Positions 57,111 through 64,000 of a stretch of 64,000 bases of DNA are shown one piece after another. Each line of letters starts with the position of its first letter. Positions within the stretch are counted from its first letter, which is position 1. The notes beneath the pieces are model-generated. The model made no database searches and was not told the DNA's origin. It saw only the letters and a program-made list of their open reading frames with translations. A program made the translations under genes and the position numbers. The stretch spans positions 1,237,423 through 1,301,422 of the forward strand of contig NZ_CP102279.1 of assembly GCF_025150245.1 (NCBI RefSeq). The letters run 5' to 3'. The stretch is from Dorea formicigenerans (lineage in GTDB: Bacteria > Bacillota > Clostridia > Lachnospirales > Lachnospiraceae).

Positions 57111-57660
57111 GTCAGAAGAAATGAAATATCGCCTGGCGGAAGCTGTGAAAGTCTGCATGAAGACGACATCGGTGGAGAAGATTACGGTAAAGGAAATCGT
57201 AGATGCGTGCGGAACGACCAGACAAACATTTTACCGGCATTTTCAGGATAAATATGACCTGGTTAACTGGTATTTTGATAAGATCCTTCTGGAATCCTTT
57301 GAACATATGGGAGAAGGCGAAACCATCTATGAAGGACTGGTGAAAAAATTTCAGTATATTCAGAAAGAGAAACTTTTCTTTAAAATGGCATTTAAATCTG
57401 ATGATCAGAACTGTCTGAGAGACCATGATTTTGAACTGATCCTGGCATTTTATTCAGACCGGATCCAGGAAAAATCCGGAAAGCCATTGTCGGAAGATTT
57501 AAAATTTCTGCTGGAAATGTATTGCCAGGGTTCTATTTACATGACTGTACAATGGGTGTTTGGAAGGGTGAAACGCACGCCGGAGGAACTGGCAGCAGAT
57601 CTCGTGAAAGCAATGCCGGAAGAACTGGCGGGGGTGTTTGAAAGACTGGATCTTTTATGA
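57091..57660 (+). CDS. TetR-family regulator (DhaS-like C-terminal domain)
   Basis: A 189-residue regulator. Helix-turn-helix at about 30-60 (EKITVKEIVDACGTTRQTFYRHFQDKYDLVNWYF), then an all-helical ligand domain resembling the TetR_C_8/DhaS type. ATG 57091 lies 7 bases after AGAGGAG, a site supplied by the kinase remnant it overlaps; ATG 57121 is an alternative. It precedes fucO by 109 bp and may regulate it, judged by position alone. Confidence 0.85.
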   Translation: MCKEECKSEEMKYRLAEAVKVCMKTTSVEKITVKEIVDACGTTRQTFYRHFQDKYDLVNWYFDKILLESFEHMGEGETIYEGLVKKFQYIQKEKLFFKMAFKSDDQNCLRDHDFELILAFYSDRIQEKSGKPLSEDLKFLLEMYCQGSIYMTVQWVFGRVKRTPEELAADLVKAMPEELAGVFERLDLL

Positions 57661-57668
57661 TCCGGTCA

Positions 57669-57719
57669 CGTTACATTTTCATAATTTTGTAACTTTCATT
57701 TTTTTAATAACATTGTTAA
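57669..57719. promoter_or_regulatory. Possible operator region before fucO
   Basis: The 109-bp gap between the TetR gene and fucO contains GTTACA...TGTAAC (12-base spacer) and a near-palindrome TTTTAATAACATTGTTAAAA. Either could bind the adjacent regulator. No convincing -35/-10 pair was found. Confidence 0.3.
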
Positions 57720-57769
57720 AATAAAAACATAAAAGCAAATTATGTCATGTAAGAAAAGGAGAGATTGAA

Positions 57770-58915
57770 ATGGCAAACAGAATTATGCTGAATGAGACAT
57801 CTTATCACGGAGCAGGAGCAATCAAGGAGATTGCAACAGAGGCAAAATCAAGAGCATTTAAGAAAGCATTTGTATGCTCTGATCCAGACCTTATCAAATT
57901 TGGGGTAACAAAGAAAGTGACAGATGTATTAGATGAGGCTGGACTCGCATATGAGATTTATTCTGACATCAAAGCCAATCCTACGATTCAGAACGTACAG
58001 AATGGTGTTGCAGCATTCAAGAGCGCTGAGGCTGATTACATTGTAGCAATCGGTGGAGGATCTTCCATGGATACAGCAAAAGCAATCGGTATCATTATTG
58101 CTAATCCGGAATTCGAGGATGTAAGAAGTCTGGAAGGTGTTGCGCCAACTAAGAAACCTTGTGTACCGATCATTGCAGTTCCGACAACAGCAGGTACAGC
58201 AGCAGAGGTTACGATCAACTACGTTATTACAGATGTAGAGAAGAAGAGAAAATTTGTCTGTGTTGACCCACATGATATGCCGGTCATCGCAGTTGTAGAC
58301 CCGGATATGATGTCCTCTATGCCAAAAGGACTGACAGCTTCCACAGGTATGGATGCTCTTACACATGCAATCGAAGGATATACAACAAAGGCTGCATGGG
58401 AGATGACAGATATGTTCCATATCAAAGCAATCGAGATTATTTCCAAATCCTTAAGAGGAGCAGTTGCAAATGAGAAAGAGGGTCGTGAGGGAATGGCTCT
58501 TGGACAGTATATCGCAGGAATGGGATTCTCAAATGTAGGTCTTGGAATTGCTCATTCTATGGCTCATACACTTGGAGCTGTTTATGACACACCACATGGT
58601 GTTGCATGTGCTATGATGCTTCCAATCGTTATGGAGTATAATGCTGAATGCACAGGCGAGAAATACAAAGAGATCGCAAGAGCTATGGGTGTCAAAGGTG
58701 TTGATGATATGTCTGTAGAAGAATACAGAAAAGCAGCAGTAGACGCTGTTTCGCAGCTTTCTATCGACGTTGGAATCCCAACAAAACTGGAAGCGTTAAA
58801 AGAAGAGGATCTTGACTTCTTAGCTGAGTCTGCACACGCAGATGCATGCGCTCCGGGTAATCCGAAAGATGCAAGTGTTGAAGATCTGAAGAATCTGTTC
58901 AGAAAATTAATGTAA
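57770..58915 (+). CDS. fucO: Iron-containing alcohol dehydrogenase, lactaldehyde reductase-like
   Basis: A 381-residue group III Fe-dependent dehydrogenase very close to E. coli FucO in layout and wording: MANRIMLNETSYHGAGAI, AIGGGSSMDTAKAIGII, PTTAGTAAEVTINYVITD, KRKFVCVDPHDMP, and metal ligands in MDALTHAIEGY and AHSMAHTLGAVYDTPHG. FucO reduces lactaldehyde to 1,2-propanediol during fucose or rhamnose fermentation; no sugar-deoxy pathway genes are next to it. AAAAGGAG precedes the ATG. Confidence 0.92.
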   Translation: MANRIMLNETSYHGAGAIKEIATEAKSRAFKKAFVCSDPDLIKFGVTKKVTDVLDEAGLAYEIYSDIKANPTIQNVQNGVAAFKSAEADYIVAIGGGSSMDTAKAIGIIIANPEFEDVRSLEGVAPTKKPCVPIIAVPTTAGTAAEVTINYVITDVEKKRKFVCVDPHDMPVIAVVDPDMMSSMPKGLTASTGMDALTHAIEGYTTKAAWEMTDMFHIKAIEIISKSLRGAVANEKEGREGMALGQYIAGMGFSNVGLGIAHSMAHTLGAVYDTPHGVACAMMLPIVMEYNAECTGEKYKEIARAMGVKGVDDMSVEEYRKAAVDAVSQLSIDVGIPTKLEALKEEDLDFLAESAHADACAPGNPKDASVEDLKNLFRKLM

Positions 58916-58970
58916 TGATGCCAGAGTAATCCGCATGCATCATGCATTATTACATAATCTAAGATAAGAG

Positions 58971-59006
58971 AACTCCTGACATTGATATCCAGTGCCAGGA
59001 GTTTTT
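58971..59006 (+). terminator. Terminator after fucO
   Basis: AACTCCTG and CAGGAGTT form the stem, followed by TTT. Confidence 0.7.
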
Positions 59007-59034
59007 AATATTTCGAAAAATTAAAATGAGAAGA

Positions 59035-59093
59035 AAACAGTATAAAACAGTATATAACAGTTGACAACTGTTATATACTGTTTTATACTGTTT
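59035..59093. promoter_or_regulatory. 59-bp perfect palindrome holding the GntR operon promoter
   Basis: Arms 59035-59063 and 59065-59093 (29 bp each) are exact complements around A59064. Each arm contains AACAGT-type half-sites at 10-bp spacing (AACAGTATAA, AACAGTATAT, AACAGTTG). TTGACA (59061-59066) and TATACT (59084-59089), 17 bases apart, lie inside it. Likely the autoregulatory operator of the YtrA-type GntR gene that follows. Confidence 0.85.
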
Positions 59094-59112
59094 ATAACGA
59101 AGGAGGAGTTTT

Positions 59113-59484
59113 ATGGATATCATAGTAAACCATTCATCCATGCAGCCAATCTATGAACAGATTGGAGATCAGATAAAAGAAAAGATCATGCATGGTATAT
59201 TAAAAGCAGATACCCCACTCCCGTCAGTTCGTACTTTAGCTAAAGAACTTAAGGTCAGTGCACTGACCGTGAAAAAAGCATATGATGCTCTGGAAGAAGA
59301 AGGATTTGTAATTACGATTCATGGAAAAGGAAGTTTCGTAGCATTTGCAGATCAGGGGCTGATGCTGGAGGAGAAGAAAAAGGAAGTGGAAGCTGATTTG
59401 GAGATGGCCATCCGAAAAGGCAAAAGCTGTGGAATGACGGATCAGGAATTACTGGAGTTGTTTCAGATTGTTTTGGAGGATTGA
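59113..59484 (+). CDS. GntR-family regulator, YtrA type
   Basis: A 123-residue regulator with an N-terminal winged helix (PIYEQIGDQIKEKIMHGIL...LPSVRTLAKELKVSALTVKKAYDALEEEGFV...GKGSFVA) and a short helical tail, the YtrA subfamily that controls adjacent ABC exporters. It follows the 59-bp palindrome and is the first gene of an operon with an ATPase and a permease. GAAGGAGGAG precedes the ATG. Confidence 0.92.
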   Translation: MDIIVNHSSMQPIYEQIGDQIKEKIMHGILKADTPLPSVRTLAKELKVSALTVKKAYDALEEEGFVITIHGKGSFVAFADQGLMLEEKKKEVEADLEMAIRKGKSCGMTDQELLELFQIVLED

Positions 59485-59489
59485 TAAGT

Positions 59490-60338
59490 ATGTTGAAATT
59501 TGAAGGTGTGAAAAAGCACTATGAAGATTTTGAACTGGATCTTACCCTGGAAGTACCGGAAGGTTATGTTACCGGACTGATCGGAGCCAATGGTGCAGGA
59601 AAAAGTACAGCGTTTAAAGCAGCATTAGGTCTGATCAGACCAGACGCAGGTGTTGTAAAGATGCTGGGAAAAAATGTAGAAGATTTTACAGTGCAGGATA
59701 AAGAGTGGATTGGAGTTGTTCTGGCTGATTCCGGTTTCAGTGGATATTTACGTGTGAAAGATATACTTCCGATGCTTGAAAGTATGTACCATAAGTTTCA
59801 GAAAGAAGATTTCCTGGAAATGTGCAAAAAATACCAGTTGCCATTAGACAAAAAGATCAAGGAGTTTTCAACGGGAATGAAACGTAAATTACAGATTGCA
59901 GCGGCAGTTTCACATGGCGCAGATGTGTTGCTTCTGGATGAACCGACCGCAGGACTGGATGTTATGGCAAGAGATGATATGCTGGAAATTTTAAGAGAAT
60001 ATATGGAAACTCCGGGACGTTCTATTCTGATTAGTTCACACATTTCCACAGATCTGGAAGGAATCTGTGATGACATTTATATGATTGATGAAGGAAAGAT
60101 TCTTTTGCATGAAGAGACCGACAAACTTTTGGATCAGTATGGACTTTTAAAGGTGAAGGCAGACCAGTACGAGGCGCTTGACAAGGCGTACATTTTGGCG
60201 CATAAGAAAGAAGAGTATGGTTATAGCTGCCTGACAAATGAACGGCAGTATTATCAGGAAAACTATCCGGATATCACCATTGAAAAAGGAAAAATTGATG
60301 ATGTGATTATTATGATGAAAAGGGGGCAGCAAGAATGA
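59490..60338 (+). CDS. ABC transporter ATP-binding protein
   Basis: A 282-residue ATPase: Walker A GANGAGKST (about residues 34-42), signature FSTGMKRKLQIA in place of the usual LSGGQ, Walker B VLLLDEPTAGLD and switch His in SSHIST. A C-terminal domain of about 70 residues follows. Start ATG 59490, ten bases after GGAGG, rather than TTG 59481 which overlaps the GntR stop. Forms an exporter with the next gene; substrate unknown. Confidence 0.93.
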   Translation: MLKFEGVKKHYEDFELDLTLEVPEGYVTGLIGANGAGKSTAFKAALGLIRPDAGVVKMLGKNVEDFTVQDKEWIGVVLADSGFSGYLRVKDILPMLESMYHKFQKEDFLEMCKKYQLPLDKKIKEFSTGMKRKLQIAAAVSHGADVLLLDEPTAGLDVMARDDMLEILREYMETPGRSILISSHISTDLEGICDDIYMIDEGKILLHEETDKLLDQYGLLKVKADQYEALDKAYILAHKKEEYGYSCLTNERQYYQENYPDITIEKGKIDDVIIMMKRGQQE

Positions 60339-60991
60339 AAGGATTGTTGATCAAAGATTACAAACTCATGTTGGGACAAAAATCCTTTTTGGGAATGGCA
60401 GCTCTTATGGCGGTATTATATCTCATTATTTACAAAGACCCTATAGTTGCTGTTATATTTATTACGGTCATGTGTACTATGTTTACCGTTAGTACACTAA
60501 GTTATGACGAATATGAAAATGGAATGGCTTATTTGTTTACACTTCCAATCAGTAGAAACACATATGTATTAGAAAAGTATGCATTTGCATTGGTGAATTG
60601 CATCGTGACAGGAGTGATCATGTATGTTATGGCATGTGGATCCATTAAAATCCGCGGACTGGCAATATCACAAAGCGATATGTATTCAGGTCTGGCCGGT
60701 GCCTGCTTTGTATCAATTATTATGATAAGCTATATGATTCCGTTGTATATAAAGTTTGGAATAGAAAAGAGCAGAATTGTGTCAGTAAGCGGAATGGCAG
60801 CTATTTTTTTAATACTGTACCTGGGAATAAAAATATCAAAAGAACGGAATGGGGCGATACTGAAAATCATAAGTCGAGCTGAAAAATTAAGTGATGGAAT
60901 TGTAATTTTACTGATTTTTGCAGTTTCGGTTATATTAATTTGCATTTCACTAGTGTGCGCAATGAAAGCAATGAAAAAGCGCGAATTTTAA
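60335..60991 (+). CDS. ABC-2 type transporter permease
   Basis: A 218-residue membrane protein with six predicted helices; cytoplasmic start MKGLLIKDYKLMLGQK and the motif MAYLFTLPISRNTYVLEKY after helix 2 are typical of ABC-2 permeases paired with YtrA-regulated ATPases. Overlaps the ATPase by four bases (ATGA). Its stop codon is also the first bases of the dispersed repeat copy 2. Confidence 0.88.
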   Translation: MKGLLIKDYKLMLGQKSFLGMAALMAVLYLIIYKDPIVAVIFITVMCTMFTVSTLSYDEYENGMAYLFTLPISRNTYVLEKYAFALVNCIVTGVIMYVMACGSIKIRGLAISQSDMYSGLAGACFVSIIMISYMIPLYIKFGIEKSRIVSVSGMAAIFLILYLGIKISKERNGAILKIISRAEKLSDGIVILLIFAVSVILICISLVCAMKAMKKREF

Positions 60992-61087
60992 AAAGGGACA
61001 GGTGTGAGAAACAGTAAAGACTGAGAATACGTGATGGTAAAAAAATTGGGGACGGGGTTTTTTTAGAAAAACCCCGTCCCCAATTTT
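60987..61087. repeat. Dispersed intergenic repeat, copy 2
   Basis: Begins at the permease stop codon with the 23 bases shared with 14448-14470 and ends in a palindrome with 22-bp arms (61040-61061 and 61066-61087), same GGGGACGGGGTTTTT core as copy 1. Lies between convergent genes and may terminate both. Confidence 0.8.
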
Positions 61088-61101
61088 TGAAAAATGCAGT
61101 T

Positions 61102-61698
61102 TTATTGTCTGTGGCTTGCAATTATTAGCCGTACTGTCCGATACAGATAAGGCTTATATTCTTCGATGGACAGTGGTTCGTTATATAAAATCGAATTATA
61201 TGCCGTGGATCCGGTCAGTTCTACGATGGTGAATAGCATAACGTCCGGACATTCGTATTTGTAAGAATCTTCATTAACGAGATTGAGAAATTCTTCATAA
61301 AAATCTGGTTCGGTCCGTTCTTCGGTGAGAAGGGCGGAGCGAAGTGCGCCCATGACTAGATTCTTGGAAATAAAGTTTAACAATGCCTTATTGCTGGCGA
61401 GAGCATCTATAATGTAATCAATGATAAAGATTAATTGTTCTTCCAGCCCGGAAATGTCTGCTTTCCGTAATGCTTTTGCTGCTTTCTCAAATAGTTCATG
61501 AGTCTTGAAAGCGGTAAGTTTATTCTTGATATCATATTTGTCTTTAAAATACAAATAGAAAGTTCCTTTTGCAACACCGGCTTTTTCTACAATATCAGAA
61601 ATAGCAGTAGCATTGATACCTTTTGTGGTAAAAAGTTCGTATGCGGTGTTGAAGAGGGCTTCTTTTTTCTTCTTTTTATTTTCGTCTACTTTTCCCAT
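61102..61698 (-). CDS. TetR/AcrR family repressor of the MMPL exporter
   Basis: A 198-residue repressor: basic start (KKKKKEALF), HTH ATAISDIVEKAGVAKGTFYLYFKDKYDI (about 31-60), helical ligand domain. Divergent from the MMPL gene, with three copies of a 13-bp near-palindrome between them, so it very likely represses the exporter and itself. Confidence 0.92.
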   Translation of the reverse strand: MGKVDENKKKKKEALFNTAYELFTTKGINATAISDIVEKAGVAKGTFYLYFKDKYDIKNKLTAFKTHELFEKAAKALRKADISGLEEQLIFIIDYIIDALASNKALLNFISKNLVMGALRSALLTEERTEPDFYEEFLNLVNEDSYKYECPDVMLFTIVELTGSTAYNSILYNEPLSIEEYKPYLYRTVRLIIASHRQ

Positions 61699-61844
61699 GA
61701 TTATCCTCTTTTCTGTTCAACAGCAATTATAACTGTACGGTAAGGTAATGTGCAAGTTAATTTTTTGCTTAAAGGTAGAAAACGTGAGTGTATTTCTAAT
61801 GTATGATTGTAAAAGTAATGTGTCATATTTTTATTGATGAAAAT

Positions 61845-61873
61845 ATTTTAACACAAAAATGACCAATAGTCAA
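61845..61873 (-). promoter_or_regulatory. Sigma-A promoter of the tetR gene
   Basis: On the minus strand TTGACT (61873-61868), 17 bases, TAAAAT (61850-61845). The -35 lies inside operator copy 1 (61860-61872). Confidence 0.7.
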
Positions 61874-61940
61874 AAATATATTGACTATTGGTTATTTTTG
61901 GTGTATTATGCTGTTTGAAAAAGAAAATGACTAACAGTCA
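61860..61940. promoter_or_regulatory. Three operator copies for the TetR repressor
   Basis: TGACCAATAGTCA (61860-61872), its inverted relative TGACTATTGGTTA (61882-61894) and TGACTAACAGTCA (61928-61940), consensus TGACYAAYAGTCA. Copies 1 and 2 form a perfect 12-bp inverted repeat around AAATATA. Confidence 0.8.
61881..61909 (+). promoter_or_regulatory. Sigma-A promoter of the MMPL gene
   Basis: TTGACT (61881-61886), 17 bases, TATTAT (61904-61909); the -35 overlaps operator copy 2 and operator copy 3 sits just after the transcript start. Confidence 0.75.
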
Positions 61941-61962
61941 TAAATGAAAGGGAGAAGGAGTT

Positions 61963-64000
61963 ATGGTTAACTTTGGAAAGAAAGTGGTGAAATACAGAGT
62001 ATTGATACTGATACTTGGCGTGCTGTTGCTGATTCCGTCAGTCTTCGGTTATCTGAATACCCGGGTCAATTATGATGTGCTGACTTATCTTCCAGACAAT
62101 ATCGAGACGATGAAAGGACAGGATATTCTGGTGAATGATTTTGGAACCGGAGCATTTTCTATGTTCATTGTTGATGGTATGGAAGAGAAAGATGTAGCGG
62201 AACTGAAAGAGAAGATTGAGAAAGTCGATCATGTGGCAAATGTAATATGGTACGACTCTATTGCAGATATTTCCGTGCCGATGAGTATGTTGCCGGACGA
62301 CATTTACGATGTATTTAATTCCGATACCGGAACGATGATGGCGATTTTCTTTGATGAGGGAACATCTTCAGATGGAACGATGGATGCAATTGCACAGATC
62401 CGGAAAATTGCCGGCAAGCAATGTTTTTTAAGTGGAATGTCCGCAGTAGTTACGGACACGAAGAATCTGGCAGAAAAAGAGACTCCGGTCTATGTACTGA
62501 TTGCCGTTATTTTGGCGGTCATTGTACTTGGACTGACAATGGAATCATTTTTCGTACCGTTACTTTTTATGCTGAGTATCGGAATGGCAATCATTTACAA
62601 TCTGGGAAGTAACTATTTTATGGGAGAAATTTCTTATATTACGAAAGCGTTGGCAGCGGTATTGCAGCTAGGTGTTACGTTAGATTATTCCATTTTCCTG
62701 ATGCACAGTTATGAAGAACAGCAGGTGAGATACGACGGAGATAAGAAGCGTGCCATGGCACATGCGATTTCCCAGACATTTTCATCTGTTATAGGAAGCT
62801 CCATTACAACAATTGCCGGATTCATTGCATTATGCTTTATGTCCTTTACACTGGGACTGGATATTGGAATCGTTATGGTAAAAGGAGTTATCTTTGGAGT
62901 GATTGCATGTGTGACCATTCTTCCGTCTATGATTCTTTGCTGTGACAAAATCATTGAGAAGACGAAACACAAACCATTCCTCCCGGATATTGGAAGAATT
63001 TCTGACAAGGTTACGAAACGATACCTGGTATATGTAGTATTGTTTTTGTTATTCTTATTTCCTGCAATTTATGGAAATAATCATACAGCAGTTTATTACA
63101 ACCTGGACGAGACATTACCAAAGGATCTGCCAAGTATCATTGCAAATGAAAAGTTAAAAGAAGATTACGATATGAATACAACGCACATGATTCTGGTGGA
63201 CAGTTCCGTATCTTCAACAGATGTCAATAAAATGATAAAAGAAATGGATAAGGTAGACGGTGTCAAATGGGCACTTGGGCTGGACTCTCTTGTAGGTCCG
63301 TCAGTTCCGTCTGATATGATTCCGGAGTCCGTATCCAGTATGCTGAAAAATGATAAATATCAGCTGCTTCTTGTAAACTCTGAATATAAGGTAGCATCTG
63401 ATGAAGTCAATGCCCAGATTAAGGCATTGAATAAGATTTTGCACAAATATGATAAGACCGGAATGCTGATTGGTGAAGGACCGCTGACCGCAGATCTGAT
63501 TGATATTACAGATCAGGATTTTAAGACAGTCAGTGCAGTATCCATTGGAATTATATTTGTCATTATCCTTGTGTTATTCAAATCCATTTCACTTCCGGTC
63601 ATTCTGGTAGGTGTTATTGAATTTGCAATTTTTGTAAATATGGGAATTCCTTATTACACAGGCACGAAGCTTCCGTTTGTTGCTTCTATCGTTATCGGAA
63701 CGATTCAGCTGGGATCTACGGTTGACTATGCAATCCTGATGACGACAAGATATAAGCGTGAACGAAACCATGGGGCAAATAAACATGATGCCATTACGAC
63801 AGCCCACCGTGTATCAGCACAGTCCATTATGGTCAGTGCCTTAAGCTTCTTCGCAGCGACCATCGGAGTCGGACTTTATTCCAACATTGATATGATCAGT
63901 TCGCTGTGTATCCTGATGGCAAGGGGAGCGCTGATAAGTATGGTAGTTGTAATCTTCGTACTGCCATCCATGTTTATGGTATTTGACAAAGTAATCGTAA
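61963..64000 (+). CDS. MMPL/RND-superfamily exporter (3' truncated by window end)
   Basis: At least 679 residues without a stop: N-terminal helix (about 10-30), external domain with VNYDVLTYLPDN, a first helical block (about 168-330) with LGVTLDYSIFLMHSYEEQ, a second external domain and a second helical block from about 525 with IQLGSTVDYAILMTTRYKRE. The paired VTLDYS/STVDYA aspartates are those expected of proton-driven RND/MMPL exporters. Substrate unknown. Strong GGAGAAGGAG before ATG 61963. Confidence 0.9.
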   Translation, partial: MVNFGKKVVKYRVLILILGVLLLIPSVFGYLNTRVNYDVLTYLPDNIETMKGQDILVNDFGTGAFSMFIVDGMEEKDVAELKEKIEKVDHVANVIWYDSIADISVPMSMLPDDIYDVFNSDTGTMMAIFFDEGTSSDGTMDAIAQIRKIAGKQCFLSGMSAVVTDTKNLAEKETPVYVLIAVILAVIVLGLTMESFFVPLLFMLSIGMAIIYNLGSNYFMGEISYITKALAAVLQLGVTLDYSIFLMHSYEEQQVRYDGDKKRAMAHAISQTFSSVIGSSITTIAGFIALCFMSFTLGLDIGIVMVKGVIFGVIACVTILPSMILCCDKIIEKTKHKPFLPDIGRISDKVTKRYLVYVVLFLLFLFPAIYGNNHTAVYYNLDETLPKDLPSIIANEKLKEDYDMNTTHMILVDSSVSSTDVNKMIKEMDKVDGVKWALGLDSLVGPSVPSDMIPESVSSMLKNDKYQLLLVNSEYKVASDEVNAQIKALNKILHKYDKTGMLIGEGPLTADLIDITDQDFKTVSAVSIGIIFVIILVLFKSISLPVILVGVIEFAIFVNMGIPYYTGTKLPFVASIVIGTIQLGSTVDYAILMTTRYKRERNHGANKHDAITTAHRVSAQSIMVSALSFFAATIGVGLYSNIDMISSLCILMARGALISMVVVIFVLPSMFMVFDKVIV

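Noticed and set aside
61963-64000. Possibility that the MMPL gene is a second SecDF
   Set aside because: It shares the RND fold but has the two-block MMPL layout, no SecD/SecF signatures, and a TetR regulator typical of drug or lipid exporters.

Overview
The window is a continuous stretch of low-GC chromosome from an endospore-forming anaerobic Firmicute, most likely a gut Lachnospiraceae (Clostridia; Dorea/Ruminococcus/Blautia type). The evidence is the dcw cell-wall cluster leading into spoIIGA-sigE and sigG, the six-cysteine SCIFF peptide with its radical-SAM maturase next to a fused secDF, heterodimer-type glgC-glgD, HemZ, a T-box leader on acetolactate synthase, AGGAGG ribosome binding sites and sigma-A promoters. 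Almost all genes lie on the plus strand. No rRNA, CRISPR array, insertion sequence or prophage was seen.

Layout. 1-9.8 kb: end of an ftsL-like gene, two tandem class B penicillin-binding proteins, mraY, murD, ftsW/spoVE, divIB and ftsZ (peptidoglycan precursor synthesis and septation; murG is not here). 9.8-14.5 kb: a highly structured intergenic region, then spoIIGA-sigE, an MBL/beta-CASP nuclease and sigG (mother-cell and forespore sigma factors). 14.6-21.8 kb: HAD phosphatase, a small acidic protein, pth-mfd, a foldase lipoprotein and yqeY. 22-27.5 kb: glgC-glgD, a PflA-like radical SAM protein, a sigma-70-like protein without region 4, spoVT and a small membrane protein. 27.6-34.7 kb: gap (minus), scfA-scfB, secDF, recJ. 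34.7-43 kb: apt, rsh, MBL hydrolase, hemZ, hisS, aspS.

43-50 kb: a repeat-bearing membrane protein (minus), tRNA-Gly(GCC) flanked by inverted copies of a dispersed palindrome, corA, hom, a MATE exporter with a MarR gene, and a DUF3793-flavodoxin-DUF2325 group behind a Fur-box-like site. 50-56.7 kb: thyA-dfrA-glycosyltransferase, then a T-box (specifier read here as GUA, Val) controlling ilvB-ilvN, and ilvE on its own promoter. 56.8-64 kb is the accessory end: the decayed 3' end of a sugar kinase, a TetR gene starting inside that remnant, fucO, a GntR-ABC-permease operon whose promoter lies inside a 59-bp palindrome, and a TetR repressor divergent from an MMPL/RND exporter that runs off the window, with mirrored promoters over repeated operators.

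The window is mostly conserved core. The points most worth a second look are the truncated sigma-like protein (25469-26164), the operator architectures at 59035-59093 and 61845-61940, the Fur-like site ahead of DUF3793/flavodoxin, several families of intergenic palindromes, and a class B PBP with KTA in place of KTG. All functional calls are by recognition of motifs and family resemblance; no searches or folding programs were run.
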